Assembly: GCF_000208745.1 (NCBI RefSeq) | Contig: NC_030852.1 | Span: 17,087,706-17,151,705, forward strand | DNA: 64,000 nt | Direction of reading: 5' to 3' | DNA from: Theobroma cacao | Taxonomy: Eukaryota; Streptophyta; Magnoliopsida; Malvales; Malvaceae | Shown here: positions 12,001 through 23,198 of the stretch, piece after piece | Position numbering within the stretch: the stretch's first letter is position 1 | Layout of the letters: each line of letters opens with the position of its first letter | Position numbers and translations under genes: made by a program | The notes under the pieces: model-generated | Seen by the model: the letters and a program-made list of their open reading frames with translations, nothing else | Databases searched by the model: none | Told to the model about the DNA's origin: nothing

Positions 12001-13972
12001 TTTCTGCATGGTATGCTGATGTTTAATATTATTTCTATTCTTACTACAAGCTATATCATGGAGAATTACAGGGGCATGAAAAATTTGAGGTGGCATTTTC
12101 ATAGTTTGACATGATTTAATACTAGATGTTTCAATTTTTACCTTAGTAGGAAGCACCATTTTCAACTGTTATTAGACCATTTTGTATTTCTTCTGAATTT
12201 GCATTACTTGGGGACTTTTATATAATCTGACCATATTTCCAGTTTATTAATGCAGAATTGTGGCCCACAGAGAAGGAGGGGGGGGGGGGGGGGGGAGTCA
12301 GGGTTAACCATTTCTACTTTGTGAATTTGTTTGCATCATATTCTACCTGCCAATCATTCATTCATGACACTCCATCCCATCACATTAAAGTATGGCAAAT
12401 CAAAACTTCTTGAATGCACCTAGATACGTAATATGCATTCTTTAAATGATACTGAAATGCTTACTGTTAATTGTGTTGTCTTGTATGTTATTTACATTTT
12501 CAGAACACAAAGAACAAGACAGGCCATTGAACTGGAGTGCTCGTTTAAAAATAGCCCTTGGTTCTGCTCGAGGATTAGCATACTTGCACCATGATTGTTG
12601 TCCAAAGATAGTTCATCGAGACATAAAATCCAGCAATATTCTTCTTGATGAAAACTTGGAGCCCCATGTATCTGACTTTGGTCTTGCCAAACTTTTGGTT
12701 GATGAGGATGCCCATGTTACTACTGTTGTTGCTGGCACTTTTGGCTATTTGGCTCCAGGTATATCTTGCTTTATTATGAACTGTCATCTAGAATGTTTCA
12801 GTTGCAATTGTTTTTGTTTGTTTCAGACTTCCTTTACATGCTTTCTTGCGGAAAAGTTTCACTACAGGATCTATAACTCTATATTGAGCTCTTATTACAC
12901 ATTTGTTTTGTTAGTTTTAGAGAGTTAGGTAGGGCAGCTACACTAAGGATTGGGAAACATTACTATCATACTTGTTTCAGGTTTCTGCATGATGGCATTA
13001 TCTGACTCAGAACTCCTTCAATGATTATTTTTGTCCCAGCAACCTGATTCTCTATGAAGTGGAAAAAGAGATTTGGGTGATTAACAGATAAATGCACAAT
13101 AGCATAGATGATCAGGATATTTTAAGTGTTTCCTTTAATAAAATATTTTAGACATTAGTGTGAGAGTAACTACCTGTCCTGCCAGTTAAACTGCCTGTTG
13201 CACATAACTGTTGCCTCTCGACATGAGTAATTTCACAAGACACTCACATGTAATCCTCACAAGTTTCACCAATTTGTGTGTAGGTTAATCCTCCCGACAT
13301 GGGTAATTGCTGCTTGACATTTGTAACTCCAAACTACATGCCAACATGTATTCTGATAGGATGATAAAGCATTATTACTTCAAACTATTGATCATTATAT
13401 TATCATCACTGTCATTTCTAGCAAATAGAAATTATTTTTGACTTGTAATTGCTTCTACTACGGAGCAGAATATCTACAAAGTGGGAGAGCCACTGAAAAG
13501 TCAGATGTCTATAGCTTTGGAGTTCTCTTGCTGGAGCTTGTAACTGGAAAAAGGCCAACTGATCCAACGTTTGTAAAGAGGGGCTTGAATGTTGTTGGCT
13601 GGGTAGGCCCCCCTAAGTCTTTTTCTCCTTTTATGACAGTTACTTAAGATAAAGGCCATTGAGTTTTTTGTTTGGTGGAAAACTAATTATTTCCATCTGT
13701 TTCAGAATATCTAGATATAATTTTCTGTTTTGCTCAAACGTGTACAGATGAACACTCTACTGAGAGAGAATAGATTGGAAGATGTAGTGGATAAAAAATG
13801 TACTGATGCTGACATGGAAACTGTAGAAGCAATTCTGGAAATAGCGGCAAAATGTACTGATGCAAATCCAGATCAACGGCCAACAATGAGCCAGGTACTT
13901 CAGTTGCTGGAACAAGAGGTCATGTCACCTTGCCCGAGTGATTTCTACGAGTCTCATTCAGATTATTGTTAA
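9044..13972 (+). CDS. LRR receptor-like serine/threonine kinase, At5g62710 type (FEI-related, LRR subfamily XIII)
   Basis: Plasma-membrane receptor-like kinase. Exons: 9044-9125, 9419-9554, 9673-9744, 9852-9923, 10072-10143, 10308-10379, 10499-10570, 11182-11288, 11383-11556, 11678-12010, 12504-12758, 13469-13602, 13748-13972. These sum to 1806 nt, 601 aa, with every junction in frame. A signal peptide covers residues 1 to about 24. The LRR N-cap includes CSWTGISC. Five 72-nt exons each encode one 24-residue LRR (about 73-192). A transmembrane helix lies near 238-262. The kinase has GSGGFGTVY at 318-326, Lys339 in [12 protein letters not shown] from 435 and DFG at 455-457, so the catalytic residues are intact. 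The tail ends SHSDYC. From memory the Arabidopsis protein is about 604 aa with the same tail. FEI1/FEI2, its relatives, act in cell-wall synthesis; the role of this member is unknown. Intron 8 has a GC donor, and intron 10 has an 18-G run. Confidence 0.93.
12278..12295 (+). repeat. Poly-G tract (18 G) in kinase intron 10
   Basis: An uninterrupted run of G on the sense strand. It could form a G-quadruplex in the pre-mRNA, and it is also a site prone to slippage or sequencing error. Confidence 0.85.
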
Positions 13973-14912
13973 ATGGACATTAGAAATTGAGTAACTTGGC
14001 TATTGCACATAAGATCTGCTGCCTATGCCTTTTTTCTCCAGAGTTTTGTGATTTTCTCCCACTCTGTGGGGCCTGTATATTATTGTCTAGCAATTGATGG
14101 ATGTGCATGTTGTCTTGCACCCTTTCAACTTGAATGGTTTTGCTGTATTTCTTTTATAGTATAACGTAATTCCACGAGGTTATGAATCCCAGTTTGGTTG
14201 AAATCGGAGTTCTGAAAACAATATTGCTCGAGACAAAGGTACAAGTGGAACTTTATGATGAGCTTTAGCTATAGTAGCATATTTGCTTTTCATTTCACTG
14301 ATAAAAAGAGACGTTATATGATTTCAAGGACAGGATTGATTGCCTAACCATCACTAATAACTCATGCTATAATGCCAGTCACTGTCTTCTTTCTTTCTTG
14401 TTATGAAATTGACAATGCATCTCCATGAGCTGCCTGGGCCATGACAACATCGTCTGGGGCTATCTGTAATTGTTGGCTTCTTTCTTGTCTAGGCGAAGAC
14501 TTGGTTGTCATAGGACCAAGTAAACTTTGTAGCTGGAAAAGATATAGCTATAAACAAAGACGAGTCAAATCGATGAAAATAAAGAAGCACTATTGTTACA
14601 TTCGGCTGATATGTATGTTTAGCTAGTTGCAGAAGAAGACAGAAACTTGAGGCCTAAAGAATTCCCTAATCCCTTACACCATAATTTGTTACAATGAAAC
14701 TTCCAATTATATACAAGTCAAAAACCGCAGCATGCCCTTTGCTGCTATTGGACAAACTAAAAGAGACACACACACATTCAGAGAGATTTAATTAAATTTG
14801 CCACCTACAGGGCAGCATTGGATACTTTATATGCTGATCGTTCTCATGGTTTATAACATAAACTTATAAGTTGTAATTAAGGCAAATCTGCAGGAAGAAT
14901 TTGAACCCTAAA
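13973..14912. other. Spacer between kinase and SDR genes
   Basis: Holds the kinase 3' UTR and the SDR promoter and leader. A TATATAC at about 14706-14712 is a possible TATA box for the SDR gene. No other gene seen. Confidence 0.5.
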
Positions 14913-15710
14913 ATGCCAGACCGCGAACCATGCAACAAGAAGCTCGAAGGCAAGGTAGCCATAATCACTGGTGGTGCAAGCGGTATTGGTGAGGCCACCG
15001 CGCACCTCTTTGCTGACCATGGTGCACGTGCCATTGTGATCGCGGACATCCAAGATGAGAAGGGTGAAAAACTTGCTGCATCAATTGGCCAGAATCGTTG
15101 CGCCTGTACCTTCGTTCACTGCGATGTAACAAAGGAGCAAGATGTTGAATCCCTCGTCCAATCCACAATCCAACTGTATGGCAGGCTAGACATCATGTTT
15201 AGCAATGCAGGCGTTATGAGCAAATCCCAGCAAACAATCCTCGACTTGGACTTGTCATCCCACGAAAAGCTGTTTGCTATCAACGTAGGTGGGGTGGCAG
15301 CTAGTATCAAGCATGCAGGGCGGGCCATGGTGGAGGGGAATACAAAAGGAAGCATCATTTGTACAGCAAGTGTTGCTGCTAGAATTGGGAGTGCCAGGCA
15401 TACAGATTATGTTATGTCGAAGAACGCGGTGTTAGCGTTGATGAGGTGCGCCAGTACTCAGTTGGGTGCGCATGGGATACGCGTTAACTGTGTTTCACCA
15501 GGTCCTGTGGCAACACCTTTGCTCTGTGAGGCTTTGCGGATGGGGGTGGAGGAGGTAGAAACGAGCTTTGCGAGGTCCTATTGCTTGAAAAATAATGGGG
15601 TTTTGAAGGTCAAACATGTGGCTGATGCTGTGCTGTTTCTTGCTTGTGAGGAGTCTCAGTTTATTACCGGCCATAACTTGGCTGTAGATGGTGGGTTTAG
15701 ACTTTCCTAA
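14913..15710 (+). CDS. Short-chain dehydrogenase/reductase (SDR110C-like, momilactone A synthase / SDR3-SDR4 type)
   Basis: Classical NAD(P)-dependent SDR of 265 aa, read as one exon. The Rossmann glycine motif TGGASGIG is at 19-26. An acidic residue in VIADI (about 45) favours NAD over NADP. The NAG motif is at 98-100. The catalytic triad is Ser153 (CTAS), Tyr166 and Lys170 (YVMSK). The C-terminal SPGPVATP and ITGHNLAVDGG motifs are typical. I chose the ATG at 14913; the frame stays open to about 14877 but has no other ATG. The sequence CTGCAG just upstream (14888-14893) could be a 3' splice site, so a short 5' exon is possible, as relatives often have one intron near the start. This group includes momilactone A synthase, carveol/isopiperitenol dehydrogenase-like and Arabidopsis SDR2-4 enzymes. 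The substrate cannot be read from sequence. It lies 0.9 kb downstream of the kinase on the same strand. Confidence 0.88.
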   Translation: MPDREPCNKKLEGKVAIITGGASGIGEATAHLFADHGARAIVIADIQDEKGEKLAASIGQNRCACTFVHCDVTKEQDVESLVQSTIQLYGRLDIMFSNAGVMSKSQQTILDLDLSSHEKLFAINVGGVAASIKHAGRAMVEGNTKGSIICTASVAARIGSARHTDYVMSKNAVLALMRCASTQLGAHGIRVNCVSPGPVATPLLCEALRMGVEEVETSFARSYCLKNNGVLKVKHVADAVLFLACEESQFITGHNLAVDGGFRLS

Positions 15711-16586
15711 CTTAATTGTATGGAACAATTTTTCCTTTTTTTTTTTCAGAATAAATAAATAGACTATATTCAATTAGCCTTTCATGTACTTTGAAAAATA
15801 AAAATGTAAATATGCTTTACATAAGAACTGTAACTTGTTATAATTATGGAAATCCTCACTGTATCAAATTATCATCCCTAAATAATTCTTAACCGATACT
15901 TTATCAAGATAAGACATTGATATAAGCATAGGCACTAGCATATATTATGTTTTTTGTTTGTGAAATAAGCACTCAATTTTATAGATTGAATTATTGAGAT
16001 TATTGAAACCCACATATGGATGCTTGTTATAAAAACAAGTTTATTGAATATGACCAATCATAAGAATTTTCATTTGGTACATCGTTTAGGTGTTTATAAA
16101 ATTATTTGTAAATATCAATCATATAAATGATTCTTAAACTTAAGATCCTTAGGTTATTTTATGTGAAGATTTTATACTTTAATATTATCTTAGATAATCC
16201 TAGTCAAAGATGTATTGTAGCGTATATGTTAGATATAAAATGAACCACGTGAAGATAAATGAATGTTACATAAAAGAAAATATCGTTTTATGCGCTTCAA
16301 GGGTTTAAATGAAGAGGGGTTTTGGGTTTTGGCTTTCTGGTCTGTGGGTTTAAATGATAAATAAATGAAGAGACGAGGGGGTATGAGGGTTTAAATAGGG
16401 AGGTTACAACTACATTGTTTTGGCAAACAAGAAGGGTGAAGAATTGAGCCAGAGCAAGCTCAACAAGATCCACTTAAGCCCACTTAAAAGTTTAGCCCAA
16501 CTTGCGGAGCAGGCTTAGGGGGACTCAAACCCATCAATTTAGTTCATTTGAGGTATATTTTTGGGTTAGCCTTGTTTTTATATACA
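15711..16586. other. Intergenic spacer downstream of the SDR gene
   Basis: Contains the SDR 3' UTR and AT-rich DNA. No gene or clear repeat border before the Helitron-like end at 16587. Confidence 0.5.
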
Positions 16587-17460
16587 CTAGAGTGGTGCAC
16601 CGCTTTGCGCGGGTATTGAATTTTTTATTAAAAATAATTTAAACTTATATAATATTACAAATAATAATAATAATAATTAAAGAGAAATAATTTGAAATTT
16701 AAAAATACTATAAATAATAGTTGCAATGATAATTTAAAGATAATTATTTTTAAAAAAATTTAAATATTTTCTCTTCTATTATTAAGCAAAATTTTTTATT
16801 TAAATAATTTTTTTTGAAAACATCTGATTTTTTGGATCTTAATATATGCTAATGTTGATATAATCATATTTTGGTAATTACATGATTCTAATAGTGAAAT
16901 CAAATTCATATAGAGAAAATATAATATTTTAAAAGTAATTATTGATAAGCTACATAATTGATACAATAAAATTATTAAAATAAAATGAATATTTTTTGAA
17001 AGTCAAAATAAAATGAAAGTTAATTATACTTATTAAATTTTTTTTAGCTTTAATGATAAAATTTTCTAAATTAGCTTCAATTTTAATTACTACTTTATTA
17101 TCTTATGCTTTTATAATTATTTAAAATTAATCCACCTTGTGATTCCTATCATGTCTCATTAAAAATTAAAAATTTGTTTCACGTCAAACTTGGATGAAAT
17201 CTACAAATATCCACACAAAAATTTTACTTTTATATCATATTTTATAAAATATATATATTTCTTAATACATGGAAGCATTGTTAGCTTCAATTTCTTGTGA
17301 ACCAAAACATCATCATTTAATGTGGGAAAAACCTTTTCTGAAGCTAAAGAGAAAAAATCCTCTGTTGACAATCCTAATGCAACCGACCCCACAAAAATCA
17401 TCTCAAAATTCTTTTTTAATCAACTATTTTAAATTAACCACATGTCAATAGAAGAAGCCA
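16587..17460 (-). mobile_element. Helitron-like element, 3' terminus at 16587
   Basis: Read on the minus strand, the sequence runs CCGC-GCAAA-GCGG, a 4-bp-stem hairpin, then TGCACCACT and CTAG at 16587, followed by T. This matches the rule for Helitron 3' ends: a short GC hairpin about 10 nt before CTRR, inserted before T. The body to the right is very AT-rich with no helicase, so it would be non-autonomous. The 5' end (TC) could not be placed; 17460 is only a guess. Confidence 0.45.
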
Positions 17461-17917
17461 CAAATGTGGCCAAGTGTGGAAGCCCCTTTGAGGCTTCCTT
17501 TTACTTATGTTATAGATGTGATGGAGCATCCAATAAATTTAAGTATTCTAGAAAGGTATCATCATCTTTTTAGAAGTAGAAACCAAAGATGCCTCAAGTG
17601 AATCATTAGGATAGATCTTTATAAATATCTCATATCATTTGTGATGTGTTAGTGCAATAAGTTCAATGTGAATAATTTTAAAAGGGGGGTGAATTAGAAT
17701 TTTTTTTTAAAATTTTGAAAATTCCTTTACAAAATAGAGCAAATAAGGTTCTCTTAAGCTAAATTTCCAATTTGAAAATGACCAAGACAATTTAATTCTT
17801 GTAAAGTAAGTGAAGTTGGAAATACTAATGAGATTGAAGAAGTAAGGAAGGAAAAAGGATCAACACAACAATTTTTATAGAGCTCAATACAATGCCTTTT
17901 GTGGATCAAACACAACC
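17461..17917. repeat. Probable LTR-retrotransposon-derived sequence
   Basis: The phrase GGGGGGTGAATTAGAA at about 17683-17698 is of a kind I associate with plant LTR retrotransposons. There is no coding sequence. It leads directly into the tandem duplication. Confidence 0.35.
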
Positions 17918-18726
17918 TTTCAATACAATACCTTTTTATGGTTAAAGCATAACCACTTTTCCTTTTATCTTGGTTAAGGTATAACTACTTAATTTTTACC
18001 TTTTCAATTGGCTAAGGTATAATCACTTAAGTGAATACAATAAGAAATAAAAATCCAGTTAGGATGCCTTTTAAAGGCTAAATAGTAAGTTAAGTACAAT
18101 ATTTGGTGAGAAGAAAGATAAGTAATAAAGTCTTTGTAAATAGTACAATAGAAGACTTAAACACAAGAAGAGAGGTATAAAGAGTATTGAGATGAATTCT
18201 TTTCTTAGAGTTGTGTTTCAAGTCTTGCAACCTTCATAAATGTTATGGGAGCTTGTAATTATAGTTGTTGAAGCTTTAAGGATAGTTAGGAGTGCATTAA
18301 ATGTGAAAATAATCGTTTTTCTTTTCATTTTAGGTTTCAATGGTCACATTGTATCGATACACGTGTGCATGTATCGATATATTGCCTCTTTTATTTTTTA
18401 ATTCCCATTATAATGTATCGACACATTCTGGCATGTATCGATAGTTTTGAACTTGGCTACTAGGGCTTGAACATTCTGTTGGAAATGTATCAATACATTT
18501 GCTAATGTATTGATACTTTTGAGGCAGTAAGTATTCTATTAAAAATGTATCGATATATTTGAGAAATGTATCGATACTTTTGAGACAGTAAGCATTCTGT
18601 TGAAAATGTACTGATACATTTGAGAAATGTATCGATACTTTTAAGGCAGTAAGCATTTTATTGCATTTCTATTGATATATTTGAGAATATATCGATACAT
18701 TGAGTTTAGCTTTGCAAATTCTGACT
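17918..18726. repeat. 809-bp tandem duplication, copy 1
   Basis: The unit 17918-18726 is followed at once by a second copy at 18727-19535 with a constant offset of 809 bp. I counted five substitutions and no indels, all in the second half of the unit. Its 3' half is an irregular array built on the 12-bp palindrome TGTATCGATACA and variants, spaced by phrases such as GAGGCAGTAAGCATTCTGTT. Apparent reading frames across it are translated repeat, not genes. Confidence 0.95.
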
Positions 18727-19535
18727 TTTCAATACAATACCTTTTTATGGTTAAAGCATAACCACTTTTCCTTTTATCTTGGTTAAGGTATAACTACTTA
18801 ATTTTTACCTTTTCAATTGGCTAAGGTATAATCACTTAAGTGAATACAATAAGAAATAAAAATCCAGTTAGGATGCCTTTTAAAGGCTAAATAGTAAGTT
18901 AAGTACAATATTTGGTGAGAAGAAAGATAAGTAATAAAGTCTTTGTAAATAGTACAATAGAAGACTTAAACACAAGAAGAGAGGTATAAAGAGTATTGAG
19001 ATGAATTCTTTTCTTAGAGTTGTGTTTCAAGTCTTGCAACCTTCATAAATGTTATGGGAGCTTGTAATTATAGTTGTTGAAGCTTTAAGGATAGTTAGGA
19101 GTGCATTAAATGTGAAAATAATCGTTTTTCTTTTCATTTTAGGTTTCAATGGTCACATTGTATCGATACACGTGTGCATGTATAGATATATTGCCTCTTT
19201 TATTTTTTAATTCCCATTATAATGTATCGATACATTCTGGCATGTATCGATAGTTTTGAACTTGGCTGCTAGGGCTTGAACATTCTGTTGGAAATGTATC
19301 AGTACATTTGCTAATGTATTGATACTTTTGAGGCAGTAAGTATTCTATTAAAAATGTATCGATATATTTGAGAAATGTATCGATACTTTTGAGACAGTAA
19401 GCATTCTGTTGAAAATGTATTGATACATTTGAGAAATGTATCGATACTTTTAAGGCAGTAAGCATTTTATTGCATTTCTATTGATATATTTGAGAATATA
19501 TCGATACATTGAGTTTAGCTTTGCAAATTCTGACT
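18727..19535. repeat. 809-bp tandem duplication, copy 2
   Basis: Second copy of 17918-18726, about 99.4% identical. TTTC is shared at the start of each copy and just after copy 2, a short microhomology at the junctions. The TGTATCGATACA array continues past the end of this copy to about 19625. Confidence 0.95.
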
Positions 19536-20304
19536 TTTCTCAAGAACATTTATCGACAGATTTCAATTTCTATCGATACTTGTCCAAATGTATCGATACA
19601 TGAAGAACATGTATCAATAGATTTGGACTAGAATGCACTTTTCAAAGTCCTTTTTCATTGTTTTTGTTCTCAAACTCATTTAAAAGTGTTAGGGGATGCC
19701 TAGATTTGATATTCTAATACTTAAATGAAATTTTGATTATTTTTATTTGTCATTCCAAAACATGGGATCAATTTGAAAGCTATAAAGCTAACAATGTCCT
19801 TCTTTATGATATGACAAAACATGAGCAAAATATTATTCAAACTTTTGAAAACAGACTTTCTTGAATTTTAAAGGTTTGAAAGTTGTATGGAATTGTGCAT
19901 CCTCCCCCTTAATCTATGCTTACCCTCAATTTAAAACCTTTTTAAGAATTCTAATTTTGAAAACGATTTGCCCGTTTTGACAAAAAATGTAATGTAAAAT
20001 TTGCTCAGTTGGTGATCTTTCAACACTTAGAGCACAATCTAAGATGTTGTTCATGTTATTCCTTACTCCTTGAGTATTCTAAAATGTCATTAATGAATAC
20101 CACCACAAAACTGTCCAAATATGGTTTGAACACCCTGATTCATCATGTTTATAAAAGTTGCCAGGGCGTTTGTAAGTCCAAAAGACATAACCAAAAACTC
20201 ATAATGTCCATACCTAGTACAAAGTGCAATGGCACCTTTTCTTGCCTAATCTTGAGTTAGTGGTAACCAGAATGAAAATAAATCTTGGAGAAACACAGTT
20301 CTCC

Positions 20305-20526
20305 TTACAATTTCTCAAATAAATCATTAATACTAGGAAGTGCATACTTATTCTTTATCGTTACCTTATTGAGTTGTTGGTAATCGATACATAAACTAAG
20401 TGATCCATCTTTCTTCCTCACAAACAATACTGGTGCATCACATGATGACACACTAGGGCGTATAAAACCCTTATCCAACAAATCTTCCAATTGATCCTTG
20501 AGTTCCTTAAGTTCTACCAGTGCCAT
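20305..20526 (-). pseudogene. Reverse transcriptase fragment of the gypsy element
   Basis: A 73-codon open stretch carrying the N-terminal RT motifs, including the R-K-K-D-G and C-I-D-Y-x-x-L-N blocks of Ty3/gypsy RT. The catalytic DD region further left, at about 20000-20100, is decayed and out of frame. Confidence 0.8.
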
Positions 20527-20836
20527 CTTATATGGTGGAATGGATAACGGTCAGGTATCCTTCACCAAATCTATACAAACTCAACCTTTCTATTTAGAGG
20601 TAAGCTAGGTAGTTCTTTCGAAAACACATCGGGAAACTCCTTAACTATGGGCACATCGGCCACGCTTTTGGCCTCTACTTGAGTATCTCTAATAACCGTA
20701 AAAAATCCTTGGCATCCATGTTGCAACAATTTCCTCGCCGTCATGGCAAAAACCACATTGATTGGAACAATATTGCAATCACCTTGAATGCTAAAAGATG
20801 ACTTGCTTGGGTAACAAATCTAACTAGCTTGTGATA

Positions 20837-21061
20837 TCAATCCACACTGGCGAAATTTGGCGATAGCCAATCCATACCCAAAATCACATCAAAGTTCAAC
20901 ATATCGAGCAAAATCAAAGTTGCTTGTGTGTCCTTATCCCTTATTTGAACTACACAAGACTTATAGTCAAATTGGGTAACAAATTTATCCTTAAGCAGAG
21001 AAGTTACTACAAAACCAAATTCCATCAAAGTACGGTCAACCTCCAATTTATAGCAAAACAT
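20837..21061 (-). pseudogene. Retroviral-type aspartic protease / linker fragment of the gypsy element
   Basis: The segment ends with F-D-V-I-L-G-M-D-W-L, the conserved block after the protease in plant Ty3/gypsy polyproteins. The active-site DTG-like motif upstream is decayed (STHSFVS context near 21070-21100). Confidence 0.7.
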
Positions 21062-21360
21062 GGAGACATAAAGGAATGCGTAGATCCAGGATTAAATAGA
21101 ATACGTGCTCCATAATCACATATAAGAAGGATACCTGAAACCACTACATTAGACATCTAAGCGTCCTAAGGTGTCAAAGCAAAAACTCTAGCTTGTCCCT
21201 TGCCAATTACTCCCTGGTGTACGAACTCATATGCTCTACCTCAAGAAGAGTTGCCAGCACCTTTACTTCTAGCTTTGGTGATTGATCGAATAGGTTGAGA
21301 TGCAATAGGTGGTGACGGTAATGCAACTTAGGACGTAGGGTGTTAGCCCTCTTGAGACCG

Positions 21361-21540
21361 TGGTGCCATAGTGCAGTCCTTCTTCATGTGCCCAAGCAGT
21401 CCCCATTCATGACAAAGTCTTCTTGCTCGACGACACACCTTCCATTAACTTTTCCACAAGTGGGACAAAGTGAAGCTAACTGAGTATTAGACTTTGAGGC
21501 CTGCAACCTTGATGCATTACGTGCCCACTTGTCCTGTCAA
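21361..21540 (-). pseudogene. Gag zinc-knuckle region of the gypsy element
   Basis: On the minus strand it reads LCHEWGLLGHMKKDC. In CCHC knuckles the residue three after the first Cys is also Cys; here it is Trp, so zinc binding is lost. A frameshift lies just upstream. Confidence 0.6.
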
Positions 21541-23152
21541 GACCCTGAAGTGACTATGCTCCTATTGTTGATTTCTCAAACAAGTGTACATATCGTTAAC
21601 AAGTAATATAATAATAAAGTAGAGTATCGTTCCCACAAAGAATTGTTTAATTCCTACTGTTAACTACTAAAATTATAACACCCTAATTTTATCCAAACAA
21701 TTAAAATAAAAAAGAAAAATTAAAACTAATAAACTGAAACTAAAATTAAATAGTAAATAAAACTCATTTAACTACCAAACCTATGATTATGATGTCTCTC
21801 CATACTTTATCTGATTATTGTCTCTTTCTCTTAACTCAATTTAATGGATTAAGTTGCTAAACTAGAGTTATAAATGATTTACAAGTTTCTCATAAAAATA
21901 CCTATTCCAATTAATTTACTATGTGTCTATAAAATTATATTGAAGAAAGATTCATTAAGTTCGTGCTTTATTTTTCCCTACGTATGGCTTATAGGTGTAT
22001 GTCTACCCTATATGCAAATCAAACCACGTAATCAACTAAGTGCATTCAATCATACGCTATTCTATTCAAGGTCTACCTAAATCTTTTTCTTCAAGGTTTA
22101 ACGTAAGTTTCCAATTCAATCTAACTGGTGATCAGACAACTAGAAGCATTAAGAACAGAATAAAATAGACAACTTAAATCCATCAAATATAAGTAAAAGA
22201 GAAGATAAATAAATCAGACTACATATTAAGCTCAATCATAATCTTAGATAAAAAGTTTAGTTCCCCATTAAGTCACACATCATCATTGAATAAAATATAA
22301 ATATTAAAAACAAAATCAAGAGAATAAGAGAATAAAAAAGATAGAAAAACTCAAGAATTGTATTCTTGATCTCCAAATTTCCTTGAATTCTTCAAATTCT
22401 TCTTAGCTTCAATGACTCTGTGGCTTGACTCTCAATTTGGCGTTTCCTCTTTTTTTTTAAAGTCTTTCGAAAGGTTGTTTTTAGATGCTTTAAAGTTAGG
22501 CCAAGTTGGGTGAAAAAAGAAGTCAATTCCAATCAGGATTTCCTTATCAGACTATGTAGGTCACAGCTTTGCCCAATTAATTACCAGAAATCGTAATTGC
22601 TCTAAGACTGTTGCAATACATTAACTTTGACAAGATTTTTGACCACCTTCCAAGCTGAAATGGGTGAACTAGTAAACATGAAAGTTGTAGATTTTTCTCT
22701 TATCTTTCCATGGTCTAAGAATCGCTTTATTTGGAGCTCTTTAGAGAGAGTTATGGTCGAACTACCAAAACGTATGCAGTGTAAGTCTACACCTTAAAAT
22801 TGCTCTCTTTCTTTCGTTAAAATTCTTCTTTCATCAAACACCTACAAAAGCACAAACAAATCAATAACAACCTATATTAACCATATTAACACCAAATTAA
22901 CTATAAAATTAACTAAGATTAGATTGACTCACCTAAAATAACTAATTTAAAATAATTAAATAAACTTACTAATTTCTATGCATTATTACAAGAATTAAGC
23001 TAAATTACTATCAAAATTAAGTGCAAATAACTCTATATCATAGAGTTATCACACACCCAAACTTAATATTTTGCTAGTCCTCGAGTAAAACATAGAAAAG
23101 AAACTAACTTACAAAATTCAAATTCAGTTAATGAGAACTAAAATAAATATAG

Positions 23153-23198
23153 TTACTACTACTACTACTACTACTATTACTACCACTAGTAGTAGTAG
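23153..23198. repeat. (TAC)n / (TAG)n inverted trinucleotide repeat
   Basis: An ACT/TAC tract meets an AGT/TAG tract around CCACTAG, so the two halves can pair as a hairpin. It lies inside the Athila-like fragment. Confidence 0.7.

Noticed and set aside
14901..14912. SDR start at 14901 giving four extra residues
   Set aside because: The codon at 14901 is TTG. The first ATG in frame is at 14913.
18408..19465. Two 82-codon frames with repeated SIDTFLKY-like motifs
   Set aside because: They are translations of the TGTATCGATACA array in the tandem duplication.
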